Shown piece by piece: positions 31,175 to 39,406 of a stretch of DNA of 64,000 nt (the first letter of the stretch is position 1; each line of letters starts with the position of its first letter). Below the pieces are notes generated by a model. That model saw nothing but the letters and a program-made list of their open reading frames with translations. It searched no databases and was not told the origin of the DNA. The translations under genes were made by a program, and so were the position numbers. The stretch is from Marinomonas vulgaris. Its GTDB lineage: Bacteria; Pseudomonadota; Gammaproteobacteria; Pseudomonadales; Marinomonadaceae. The stretch lies in the NCBI RefSeq assembly GCF_018145875.1, contig NZ_JAGSSV010000006.1, forward strand, positions 110,510 through 174,509, in the 5' to 3' direction.

Positions 31175-31672
31175 TTATCGTGAGAAAGGGCCGATTCGAA
31201 CAAGATGCTCGGTATCGTGTTGCCCATTGAAGTGAGTCTGTTCATCAAACATGATGGACTCGTTTAATGGCGCCTTAAGCTGATCAGCCAGGCGGCGGAA
31301 CAAGGCCCATGAGCCTTCGTTCGTTTGGGTAATACTGGTGTTAATAAAGCGTACGCCAGAACAAGCTTCTCGTTCTAACAACGACAACACCATTTTTTTA
31401 GCCAATCCTTGACCGCGAGCTTTTTCACTCACCGCCACCTGCCAAACAAACAAGGTGTCTGGCTGATTGGGTATGACATAACCCGATACAAACCCCACTA
31501 AACCGTGCGCTTCTGAACGCGCCGCTACAGAGGTGTCACTAAAGTGACTGGCTTGCAATAAATTGCAATACGCCGAATTGGTGTCCAATGGAGGGCATGA
31601 TGCCACCAGCTGATTCACCGCCATACCATCGGCTGCATTGGGTTTTACTAGATTTATTTTTTCAACACTCAT
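31175..31672 (-). CDS. ectA: L-2,4-diaminobutyrate acetyltransferase
   Basis: A 165-residue GNAT acetyltransferase that acetylates the gamma-amino group of diaminobutyrate. VWQVAVSEKARGQGLAKKM is the acetyl-CoA binding motif A; PLDTNSAYCNLLQASHF is the conserved substrate-side segment. The start is set at ATG 31672 (MSVEKINLVKP) with GGA upstream; earlier in-frame ATGs lack a ribosome site. First gene of the ect operon. Confidence 0.96.
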   Translation of the reverse strand: MSVEKINLVKPNAADGMAVNQLVASCPPLDTNSAYCNLLQASHFSDTSVAARSEAHGLVGFVSGYVIPNQPDTLFVWQVAVSEKARGQGLAKKMVLSLLEREACSGVRFINTSITQTNEGSWALFRRLADQLKAPLNESIMFDEQTHFNGQHDTEHLVRIGPFSR

Positions 31673-31731
31673 AACAGAATCCATTAGAAAACAAAGTATT
31701 TTCATATCTAAAATGTCATAAATCACTTTAC

Positions 31732-31760
31732 CTACATCAAGACCAGTGACCTTGATGTAG
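31732..31760. promoter_or_regulatory. Perfect 10-base inverted repeat upstream of ectA
   Basis: CTACATCAAG (31732-31741) and CTTGATGTAG (31751-31760) are exact reverse complements 9 bases apart, 60-90 bases upstream of ectA. TTGATG inside the ectA-proximal arm could also act as a minus-strand -35 element. Upstream of it lie direct repeats ATATGACTT at 31778 and 31789 (11-base period). The remainder of the 473-base gap (to 32145) presumably holds the promoters of ectA and of the plus-strand transporter; a short frame at 31916-32116 has no coding character. Confidence 0.5.
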
Positions 31761-32145
31761 ATAAAAATAGCTGATTTATATGACTTAAATATGACTTCGC
31801 TCTCAAATCACCTTAAATTAATTTGATGTCTAATCATTATACGTAAAATGTATTTTTAATCCAGCATTTCATTAGAGAACTAATTATTTATATGGTGAAT
31901 AGTCACTAAAGGTCAGTGTTTATGCCTCTTTATAACGCGTCCGCGCTAAAAACAAGCACGCTAAAAATGCATTTTTTGTTGCATAACCGCATCGAAATTC
32001 GGAAAATCCCGCCCCTATTCGAAGTTTTGCTTACCAGCAACCAACACGCTGGCAGATTGGAAAGCACGGTCATGGATAAAAAACCCTCTTCGAACGCTGT
32101 TTTGAATCGTTTTTAATCCTTTAGAGATAACTTTTAGAGAGAACT

Positions 32146-33504
32146 ATGAAAAATAAAACATCTATCCAGGGCTCCTGGGCGAGCCGATGGATTTTTATCC
32201 TAGCGGCCACAGGTTCTGCTGTCGGCTTAGGTAATATTTGGAAATTCCCTTACATCACAGGTGAAAATGGTGGTGGGGCTTTTGTGTTAGTGTATTTGGC
32301 TTGTATTTTATTGGTTGGTATTCCAATCATGATGGCGGAAGTGTTTATTGGTCGTCGTGCCCGTAAAAACCCCATCAATGCTTTAACCGATGTCGCCGAA
32401 GAATCTGAAGGCATTAAAGCATGGGGCATCATTGGCATCATGGGCATGCTGTCCGGCGTGCTTATTTTCTCTTTCTATTCCGTCGTTGGTGGCTGGGTGC
32501 TTCATTACATCAAGATCATGGTGACGGGTGAAATGATGGGCATCTCTTCTGAAGATGCTGGCGCTGCTTTTAGTGCATTACTTGGCGAACCTATCACACT
32601 ACTGGGCTGGCACACCTTATTCAGTATAATGACAGTATTTGTAGTAGCAGCAGGCATCAACAAAGGCATAGAAACCGCGACGCGCATCATGATGCCAGCG
32701 CTGTTTGTCTTGCTTTTCATTCTACTAGGCTACGCTATGACTACCGGCGGCTTCACTCAAGGCTGGAACTTCATGTTCGAGTTTGACTTTAGCAAACTGA
32801 CTTGGAATTCCGCCTTAGTAGCCTTGGGGCACTCCTTCTTTACCTTGTCATTGGGCATGGGCACTATCATGGCGTATGGCTCTTACATGACCAAAGACGC
32901 CTCAATTGGTAAAACCGTTCTGGCGATTGGCGCCTTGGATACCTTGGTTGCGTTAGTAGCCGGCTTGGCGATTTTCCCAATCATCTTCTCGAACGGCATG
33001 AACCCTGGCGCAGGCCCTGGTTTGATGTTCATTTCTTTGCCTGTTGCTTTTGGTCAAATGCCATTTGGTCAACTGTTCGGCATCTTGTTCTTTGTCTTGA
33101 TCGGTGTTGCCGCTTGGACATCGGCTATTTCTCTACTTGAACCAACGGTGGCTTTCTTGGTAGAACGTTTCAAAATGAAGCGTATCAATGCCGCTATCGC
33201 TCTTGGCGTGGTTGTTTGGGGACTGGGTATCGCCTGCCTAGGGTCTTTCAACTTCATGTCGGATGTGACTTTCTTTGGTAAAAACACCTTTGACTTCTTG
33301 GACTACATCACTGCCAACATCATGCTGCCATTGGGCGGTATCTTGATTGCTTTGTTTGCAGGCTGGATCGTTAAAGACAAGTTTGCTCAGGATGAATTGC
33401 AGTTGCCTGCTGGCATTTACACGCTGTGGAACTTCTCGATGAAATTCACCGCGCCGATTGCCGTTGCGATTGTGTTGTACTTCTTGATCAACCCAATGAA
33501 ATAA
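32146..33504 (+). CDS. Sodium-dependent symporter, NSS/SNF family
   Basis: A 452-residue inner-membrane transporter of the LeuT fold. TM1 reads GSAVGLGNIWKFPYITGENG, the family signature with the unwound substrate/sodium site. About eleven or twelve hydrophobic segments are seen. Bacterial members import amino acids or related compounds with sodium. It lies divergent from the ectoine operon; a role in compatible-solute or amino-acid uptake is suggested by position only. A strong terminator follows. Confidence 0.92.
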   Translation: MKNKTSIQGSWASRWIFILAATGSAVGLGNIWKFPYITGENGGGAFVLVYLACILLVGIPIMMAEVFIGRRARKNPINALTDVAEESEGIKAWGIIGIMGMLSGVLIFSFYSVVGGWVLHYIKIMVTGEMMGISSEDAGAAFSALLGEPITLLGWHTLFSIMTVFVVAAGINKGIETATRIMMPALFVLLFILLGYAMTTGGFTQGWNFMFEFDFSKLTWNSALVALGHSFFTLSLGMGTIMAYGSYMTKDASIGKTVLAIGALDTLVALVAGLAIFPIIFSNGMNPGAGPGLMFISLPVAFGQMPFGQLFGILFFVLIGVAAWTSAISLLEPTVAFLVERFKMKRINAAIALGVVVWGLGIACLGSFNFMSDVTFFGKNTFDFLDYITANIMLPLGGILIALFAGWIVKDKFAQDELQLPAGIYTLWNFSMKFTAPIAVAIVLYFLINPMK

Positions 33505-33523
33505 ACACGCTGACAACCACAAA

Positions 33524-33556
33524 AAAGCCCACAAATGCTTAGCATTTGTGGGCTTT
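33524..33556. terminator. Bidirectional rho-independent terminator
   Basis: AAAGCCCACAAATGCT and AGCATTTGTGGGCTTT form a near-continuous 16-base inverted repeat 20 bases after the NSS gene. Confidence 0.95.
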
Positions 33557-33623
33557 CTTATAAGCAATACAAACAAACGAGATAAGACGTCATTAGTCTT
33601 TGACTAACCTTTCTAGAAGTCTA

Positions 33624-33863
33624 TTACATAGAACGTAAAGCGTAATTCTCACTCGCAGATTGAAGCGTTTTACTCAACGCTGCAGCCGTTCCAGGACGTT
33701 CTATTTTGTTCCAAATTTTTTCGTGAAAGTAAAAAGCAATGGTGTTAATGGCCGGTTCAACGATGGCAACCAAACCGCCCACTAACAAGCTGCCAGTGAT
33801 CAGGTAAGCAACGCCAAAGGCGATTGAAAAGTGCATTACAGCGAAAGTCAGTGTTTTAGTCAT
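33624..33863 (-). CDS. Small DUF2061-type membrane protein
   Basis: A 79-residue protein with two membrane helices (TFAVMHFSIAFGVAYLITGS and LVGGLVAIVEPAINTIAFYF) ending HEKIWNKIE, which matches DUF2061 proteins. The ATG at 33863 has GAGGAGA seven bases upstream; the longer frame to 33893 was rejected. Function unknown. Confidence 0.8.
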   Translation of the reverse strand: MTKTLTFAVMHFSIAFGVAYLITGSLLVGGLVAIVEPAINTIAFYFHEKIWNKIERPGTAAALSKTLQSASENYALRSM

Positions 33864-33983
33864 GGTATTCTCCTCGGTTGATTTAATAAACATATTAAGA
33901 GAGAAGAATAAATACTTAAAATTTATTATGAGTATTTGTCTGATAGCTTTTTCCTTTTATGCCACCTTACAACACAACATCGC

Positions 33984-34898
33984 CTACCTTCCCTGACAAT
34001 TTGCGATAAACGCCAACACACCTTCTAAAGCCTCCGAATACACACTCACCTGACCGACTCGCGTAGTGCCCGCTTCGTGGGCCGCTAACCAAAAGCCAGC
34101 ACCAATCGCCGCAACTGGTTTCTGCCATTGATCCATTTGAGTAAGAATATCAGCGGATTTCGCCGCCAATTCGTTATCGCAAAATACCAACACAGAGTGC
34201 ACTTCAGGCACGGAAACAACGGTCGACCAATCATCGCTGTGATAAGCGTTAGGTAATACCAGGCAAGCCACACCTTTATCCAACAACATGGCCGCGGCCA
34301 TGTAACACCATAAGATTCGCTGCGACGACAAGCCAGTAATCAATACCTTAGTGGCACTTTTTGACTGTCCTTTGCCCTGTCCAACGCGATGCATCAACGC
34401 GGTTAACACCACAGATTCACAAAACGCCAATTCAGCCCCTTTGCCAAGCTGCTCAAAGCTGGGCAATAGGCCATCGCGAACCGCAATCTCGGCAGGGTAT
34501 TGCGAGAAAACGTCTTGGTACAACTGAAGCACTTTCTCTTCTTGAAAGGCTTTTGCGGCCACCACCAGCGCTTGTTGCCAGTCGAGCCATTCGTTGTTTG
34601 GGTCAGGTTTGGCAGATGCCGTACTTTCCCCTGCCGTTTCCTGTTCCAGTAAGGCGCGCACCTTGCTAACGGCCACGCCTTGTTGAATCCAGCGCAAAAT
34701 ACCCTCCACTCGCAGCACATCCCCTTGATCATACAAGCGATGCCCCTTATCGGTTCGTTTGGGTTTTAATAACCCATAGCGACGCTCCCACGCCCGTAAT
34801 GTGACCGAGTTCACGCCGGTTTTTAACGATAATTCGCGGATAGGAAAACGCGCTTCGTCAGCTTGCTCAGCAGAAGGCCTTAAAATAGTGTGTGTCAT
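33984..34898 (-). CDS. MerR-family regulator, LitR/CarH-like without clear B12 motif
   Basis: A 304-residue regulator. The N-terminal winged helix (about 15-85) reads FPIRELSLKTGVNSVTLRAW ERRYG and GHRLYDQGDVLRVEGI, typical of CarH/LitR/MlrA proteins. The C-terminal 180 residues have the size of a B12-binding module, but where DxHxxG should stand the sequence is ITGLSSQRILW, so the cobalt-ligating histidine is absent. This agrees with class II LitR proteins, which act with a separate photoreceptor in pseudomonads. It is divergent from a three-gene unit ending in photolyase. ATG 34898 was preferred to the in-frame GTG at 34910. Confidence 0.85.
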   Translation of the reverse strand: MTHTILRPSAEQADEARFPIRELSLKTGVNSVTLRAWERRYGLLKPKRTDKGHRLYDQGDVLRVEGILRWIQQGVAVSKVRALLEQETAGESTASAKPDPNNEWLDWQQALVVAAKAFQEEKVLQLYQDVFSQYPAEIAVRDGLLPSFEQLGKGAELAFCESVVLTALMHRVGQGKGQSKSATKVLITGLSSQRILWCYMAAAMLLDKGVACLVLPNAYHSDDWSTVVSVPEVHSVLVFCDNELAAKSADILTQMDQWQKPVAAIGAGFWLAAHEAGTTRVGQVSVYSEALEGVLAFIANCQGR

Positions 34899-34962
34899 TG
34901 TTTTGTCCACGGCTTGCTTTTTGTTAACGTGTTTTTATCTAATCGCATCTTGCTGGAAAATA

Positions 34963-35025
34963 CTATACAAATATTTTTTTGTACAAGTAGTTGCATTTAT
35001 TGTACAAGATTATATATTGTATAAG
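34963..35025. promoter_or_regulatory. Operator array (TTGTACAA-type boxes) in a divergent light-response promoter
   Basis: Four similar boxes: CTATACAA (34963-34970), TTGTACAAG (34979-34987), TTGTACAAG (35000-35008) and TTGTATAAG (35017-35025), spaced 16, 21 and 17 bases. A plus-strand promoter TTGCAT (34991) - 16 bases - TATATT (35013) encloses the third box. MerR proteins of the LitR group are known to bind TGTACA-type sequences, so these are the likely operators of the adjacent regulator. Confidence 0.6.
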
Positions 35026-35056
35026 AATTAAAGAACAAGTATCAGGATGACACACC

Positions 35057-36043
35057 ATGACAAGCGAACAAAACAACACTCCGATTTTTGATATTGCCAT
35101 CGTTGGCGCTGGCTTAGCGGGCAGCCTATGCGCGCATTTATTGTCGACGTCAGGCCAGTCTGTGTGTGTGATCGACAAAAGCCGCGGCAGCGGTGGACGC
35201 GCCAGCAGTAAACGCTTGAAAGGCGATGTCAGTTGTGATCTTGGGGCTTTTTATGTGCACGCCAAACACCCAAATACCAAGGCGTTGTTTGACCGCTTGT
35301 TAAACGACAAGGTTGTCGCTCCTTGGCCTGCACTGGACACAACTAACGCCTCAGCTTTCGTAGGTGTGCCTAAAATGAGCAGCATCACGCGGCACTTGTT
35401 GGGCGAAACCCATTTTATTACCAATACTCGCGTGCATCATTTGGATCAAACATCGTCTCACTGGCTACTGCGTGACGAGCGTTACCAACCTATTGTGCTC
35501 GCCAAAAAAATCATTATAACCGCACCGGCTCCGCAGTCAGCGGCCATATTATCAACTCATAGCGCGCTATCATCGCTGCTTGAAACCACCAACCAAGCTT
35601 GCGAGGGGTATCAGTCCCAATGGGCCATGTGGTTGGAAACAAACGCCAGTGAAGCCGATGTACTGATTGAGCCACAAAATACCCCCATAAAACGCATCAT
35701 AAAAGACAGCGACAAAGCCCAGCGTCAGCACGATGGCTGCGACCGTTGGGTGATTCAAGCAGACCCAGATTGGACAAAACAGCATCTTGATGACGACAAA
35801 AACGACATTGCTGCGGCGCTACTCGAGGCTTTCACGAGCAACACTCACCTCAATATCACCAGACATGGCGAACCACATCGCTGGTTCTTGAGTCGTTTTT
35901 TCGCCAACAAAACGCACAACGCCACCACTTGGTCTGCACAACATAATGCGGGTATCGCCGGAGATTGGTTGTGTCAAGGTGATGCCGAAGGCGCTTTACT
36001 TAGTGCACTTACCCTAATCCAACAAATGAAAGACGCCCAATAA
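35057..36043 (+). CDS. FAD/NAD(P)-binding amine-oxidase-like protein (renalase-like)
   Basis: A 328-residue flavoprotein with an N-terminal dinucleotide-binding fold (DIAIVGAGLAGSLCAHLL, then CVIDKSRGSGGRASSKR) and a C-terminal GIAGDWLCQGDAEGALLSAL that closes the FAD site. This is the layout of small renalase-like oxidoreductases often encoded beside photolyases. First gene of a three-gene unit with 30 and 14 base gaps, under the box array at 34963-35025, so it is probably light-induced. Substrate unknown. Confidence 0.85.
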   Translation: MTSEQNNTPIFDIAIVGAGLAGSLCAHLLSTSGQSVCVIDKSRGSGGRASSKRLKGDVSCDLGAFYVHAKHPNTKALFDRLLNDKVVAPWPALDTTNASAFVGVPKMSSITRHLLGETHFITNTRVHHLDQTSSHWLLRDERYQPIVLAKKIIITAPAPQSAAILSTHSALSSLLETTNQACEGYQSQWAMWLETNASEADVLIEPQNTPIKRIIKDSDKAQRQHDGCDRWVIQADPDWTKQHLDDDKNDIAAALLEAFTSNTHLNITRHGEPHRWFLSRFFANKTHNATTWSAQHNAGIAGDWLCQGDAEGALLSALTLIQQMKDAQ

Positions 36044-36073
36044 ACTTTATCTCGTCTTTTAGAGGACATAACC

Positions 36074-37054
36074 ATGACACACATAGAACATTCTCCAGAT
36101 CAGCTTTCTCACAAAATTCCCGTCGGTATCAGTTCGTGCTTACTTGGCGACAATGTTCGCTATAACGGTGGGCATAGCCATTCCGATTATTGCGACAAGG
36201 TACTGACGAAGTATTTTGATTATCAAAAATTTTGCCCCGAAATGGCCGCAGGCTTTGGTACACCAAGGCCGACTCTGCGCTTAGAGGGTGATCCAAACTC
36301 ACCTCGTATGACGTTTAGTAAAAACGCTGAAGAAGATGTATCTGACGTCTTTATGGCAGCATCAAACAAGTATATAGAAAAGTTGTCGCACCTAGATGGC
36401 TACATTTTGATGAAAAAGTCCCCTAGCTGTGGCCTAGAGCGTATCAAGGTATACCAAGAAAATGGTCATCCACACATGCAACGCAGTGCCGGTATGTTCA
36501 CCAAAGCTTTACGACAGCGTTATCCACTGTTGCCCATGGAAGAAGATGGCCGTTTAAATGACCCTATGCTTAGAGAAAACTTTTTGCTACGCGTTTTCAC
36601 ACACCACGACTTCCGTCAAAGCTTGGGGGAAGGGGCTAGAATGAAGGACCTGATCGCCTTTCATAGTCGCTATAAATACATGGTAATGGCTCATTCACAG
36701 CCAATTTATCGCAAATTGGGACGTATGCTGTCAGGTAATGATACAAGACCATTTCATGCACTAAAAGACGCCTATTTTGAGACATTGATGACCACCTTAT
36801 CGCAACCGGCTAAACGCAAAAACCATTGCAATGTGCTCATGCACTTGGTGGGTTACTTAAAACACGCTGTCGATGTGTCGGTTCGTAAAGACATTTTAGA
36901 CGTTGTCGAACAGTATCGTCGTGGCGAAGTAAACTTGGCGACCCCAGTGACTCTGCTGCACCATTACATAAAGCACTACGGCAGCGAATACATCAATCAG
37001 CAGAGTTATTTTATTCCATACCCATCTCCGCTCGGTATCCGTAATACGGTTTAA
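36074..37054 (+). CDS. DUF523-DUF1722 protein (YbgA-like)
   Basis: A 326-residue fusion. The N-terminal DUF523 domain (about 15-165) has three conserved cysteines, in SSCLLGDNVRYNGG, FCPEMAAG and KSPSCGLERIKVY; in thiouracil desulfurase (TudS) these hold a [4Fe-4S] cluster. The C-terminal DUF1722 domain (about 195-310; YKYMVMAHSQPIYRKLGRML, HLVGYLKH) is the YbgA domain of unknown role. The pair is frequently next to photolyase genes and repair of UV or photo-oxidised thio-nucleobases is a reasonable guess, not established. Confidence 0.88.
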   Translation: MTHIEHSPDQLSHKIPVGISSCLLGDNVRYNGGHSHSDYCDKVLTKYFDYQKFCPEMAAGFGTPRPTLRLEGDPNSPRMTFSKNAEEDVSDVFMAASNKYIEKLSHLDGYILMKKSPSCGLERIKVYQENGHPHMQRSAGMFTKALRQRYPLLPMEEDGRLNDPMLRENFLLRVFTHHDFRQSLGEGARMKDLIAFHSRYKYMVMAHSQPIYRKLGRMLSGNDTRPFHALKDAYFETLMTTLSQPAKRKNHCNVLMHLVGYLKHAVDVSVRKDILDVVEQYRRGEVNLATPVTLLHHYIKHYGSEYINQQSYFIPYPSPLGIRNTV

Positions 37055-37068
37055 GGTTATTGAACATA

Positions 37069-38487
37069 ATGAAGATTACCCACCTAGTTTGGTTACGAAA
37101 CGATCTGCGCTGGCTCGATAACCCAGCCTTGCACTTCGCTTCCTGTGCTGCAAAAGAGGCCAATGAGGGCATCGCTGTGCTCATCACACCCACACCGGGT
37201 CAATGGTCTGAACATAACGAATCGGATGCAAAAATAGGCTTGCGAGCTGGGTTAGTCAAACATCTTGCGGGTGAATTAGCGGCATTGGGCATCCCTTTGC
37301 ATATTGTTAATGGCGACACCTATGCGGATTTGCCAGAGGCTATCGGTGAATTTTGTCAGCTCAATGACATCAAGCATCTCTGGTTTAACGGCGACTTACC
37401 CATTCATGAACAACAACGTGACCAAGCGGTTTGTGCCAAACTGCAACAGCAGGGCATTCAGACACACCAACAAGCGGCAGATCTGATCGTCGCTCAGGAT
37501 GTATTGAGCCAACAAGGTACGCCGTTTAAAGTCTTCACGCCTTTCTTTAACCGCTGGGTCAGTCTACTGGCTCAACAAGACATCACCCCTTTTCCCGCTC
37601 CAGCGGCGCAAGCCCCAGCTATTGACCAAGACAACGCGCTACCAGAGCTAGTATGGGAAACGCCCTACCGAGAAGATTTATGGCCTGCTGACCAAAACAT
37701 AGCCAGACAAAAACTCTGGCAGTTTTGCCATCATAAAGAATGCCTGTATAAAGAAGAAAGAGATTTTCCGATTATTCCCGCCACCAGCACTCTATCGCCC
37801 TATCTTGCACTGGGCGCGATAGGCCCAAGACAATGCCTCGAAGCAATTTTCTATACTTGCAACCAAGAAGAAAAACGCTGGCAAGACAGCATTTGGCTAA
37901 AAGAATTGGCGTGGCGCGATTTCTATCGTCAACTCATGGCACACTTTCCTTTTCTTTCTATGAGCAAACCCTTTAAAGCTGACACAGATGCGCTAACTTG
38001 GCGTAAAAACGACGCAGAGTTTCAAGCTTGGTGCGAAGGCAAAACTGGCTTCCCCATCGTTGATGCCGCCATGCGCCAATTAAATCAAACAGGTTGGATG
38101 CACAATCGCTTAAGAATGATCACCGCCAGCTTTTTTACCAAGCTTATGTTTGCCGATTGGCGTCGTGGCGAAGCTTATTTCATGAGTAAACTGATTGACG
38201 GTGAATTTGCCGCCAACAATGGCGGTTGGCAGTGGAGCGCCTCGACAGGCTGTGATGCGGCGCCCTACTTTCGTGTGTTCAACCCAACGCGACAGTCGGA
38301 AACCTATGACAAAAATGGCGACTTTATCCGACGCTTTGTTCCCGAGCTGTCCAGTTTAGACGCAAAATCCATTCACGACCCAAAACCACAGCAACGAAAA
38401 GTGTGTCACTACCCCGACCCCATCATTGACTACAAGCCAGCGCGTTTGGCGGCGATCGCCGCTTTTGATGCCTTAAAAGGCAAATAA
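37069..38487 (+). CDS. phrB: Deoxyribodipyrimidine photolyase
   Basis: A 472-residue class I cyclobutane pyrimidine dimer photolyase that repairs UV damage with blue light through FAD. N-terminal antenna-binding domain begins THLVWLRNDLRWLDNPALH; the FAD-binding domain shows WLKELAWRDFYRQLMAHFP and NNGGWQWSASTGCDAAPYF, with electron-transfer tryptophans. ATG 37069 was chosen (AAGG 12 bases upstream) over TTG 37060. Last gene of the light-response unit; a strong hairpin follows. Confidence 0.96.
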   Translation: MKITHLVWLRNDLRWLDNPALHFASCAAKEANEGIAVLITPTPGQWSEHNESDAKIGLRAGLVKHLAGELAALGIPLHIVNGDTYADLPEAIGEFCQLNDIKHLWFNGDLPIHEQQRDQAVCAKLQQQGIQTHQQAADLIVAQDVLSQQGTPFKVFTPFFNRWVSLLAQQDITPFPAPAAQAPAIDQDNALPELVWETPYREDLWPADQNIARQKLWQFCHHKECLYKEERDFPIIPATSTLSPYLALGAIGPRQCLEAIFYTCNQEEKRWQDSIWLKELAWRDFYRQLMAHFPFLSMSKPFKADTDALTWRKNDAEFQAWCEGKTGFPIVDAAMRQLNQTGWMHNRLRMITASFFTKLMFADWRRGEAYFMSKLIDGEFAANNGGWQWSASTGCDAAPYFRVFNPTRQSETYDKNGDFIRRFVPELSSLDAKSIHDPKPQQRKVCHYPDPIIDYKPARLAAIAAFDALKGK

Positions 38488-38500
38488 CTCGGCAAAAAAC

Positions 38501-38540
38501 AAGAAAACCAAACATACAGTAATGTATGTTTGGTTTTCTT
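38501..38540. terminator. Bidirectional rho-independent terminator after phrB
   Basis: Perfect 17-base arms AAGAAAACCAAACATAC / GTATGTTTGGTTTTCTT around a 6-base loop. Confidence 0.95.
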
Positions 38541-38652
38541 GACGACCGCTGACCAGCAATTTTGTTTTGAACTGTAATATTTTATAAACTTCGCTTTTAC
38601 CTATCCCAACTAAATAATATAATCCGTGAAAATTTTCTTTGGGATCATCACT

Positions 38653-39135
38653 ATGCCTGACTCACCGCAACACCTACACGACGTTCTTGTTAACTTACGA
38701 CGTATTATTCGTGCAACAGATCTGCAATCTAAACGCGTCGTAAAAGCGTGTGGATTGACGATTCCACAAATTATGGTACTTCGCTCTATTGAAACATTAG
38801 GCGATGTTACCGTTCGCAAAATTTCTGACAGTGTGTCACTGAGTCAAGCAACGGTCACAACCATTTTAAATCGCTTAGAAGATCGTAAATTTGTCGAACG
38901 CGTTCGAGGCCAAAAAGATAAGCGCATTGTTAACGCGAGACTGACTGCAGAAGGCAAAACCATTTTAGATACGGCACCGCCTTTGTTGCATGAAAAGTTT
39001 GTGGATGAATTTGAATCATTAGAAGGTTGGGAGCAAACTCAAGTACTTTCATCTCTGCAACGGATCGCCATGATGATGGACGCCGAAAACATCGACGCAG
39101 CTCCAATGCTAGACATCAATTCTCCCAACGTATAA
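38653..39135 (+). CDS. MarR-family regulator, EctR-like by context
   Basis: A 160-residue winged-helix regulator: MVLRSIETLGDVTVRKISDS, SQATVTTILNRLEDRKFVER and GQKDKRIVNARLTAEG cover the recognition helix and wing. It is not obviously longer or shorter than the family. It precedes a betaine-type importer, with a terminator between, and lies about 7 kb from the ectoine operon. MarR proteins called EctR control ectoine genes in methylotrophs, so an osmolyte role is plausible but inferred. ATG 38653 chosen; GTG 38626 possible. Confidence 0.85.
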   Translation: MPDSPQHLHDVLVNLRRIIRATDLQSKRVVKACGLTIPQIMVLRSIETLGDVTVRKISDSVSLSQATVTTILNRLEDRKFVERVRGQKDKRIVNARLTAEGKTILDTAPPLLHEKFVDEFESLEGWEQTQVLSSLQRIAMMMDAENIDAAPMLDINSPNV

Positions 39136-39162
39136 ATCCTTTCTTTTTACTCAAATCTGCAC

Positions 39163-39190
39163 AACTCGGCTTTCTACAGTCGAGTTTTTT
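39163..39190 (+). terminator. Rho-independent terminator after the MarR gene
   Basis: AACTCG (39163-39168) and CGAGTT (39181-39186) with a 12-base loop, followed by TTTT. Suggests the importer genes are transcribed separately. Confidence 0.75.
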
Positions 39191-39354
39191 CCTTTCTTCT
39201 TTAACAAAATTTTCGCTTAAACTGCAATTAAAAACCTTTTTTAACCACTCTAAACTCCCCTTCAAAATTCACTCAAGACATTGATTTATAACAATAAAAA
39301 CAACCTGTTAACAAAAAACAACAACAACAAATTGATATAATTACTTAGATGTGT

Positions 39355-39370
39355 AAACTAATTATAGTTT
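39355..39370. promoter_or_regulatory. Palindrome AAACTA-ATTA-TAGTTT in the proX promoter region
   Basis: A 6-base inverted repeat with 4-base spacer, 36 bases before proX. It overlaps a possible -10 (TATAGT, 39363-39368) with TTACTT 16 bases upstream. Size and position suit a MarR-type operator. The surrounding 39190-39406 is very AT-rich and otherwise featureless. Confidence 0.4.
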
Positions 39371-39406
39371 GTTCACTAATATTTAATTCATAACAGGAAC
39401 ATAAAA

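Noticed and set aside
31916..32116. 66-residue plus-strand open frame before the NSS transporter
   Set aside because: No motif, poor ribosome site, and it sits in the promoter region; more likely untranslated.
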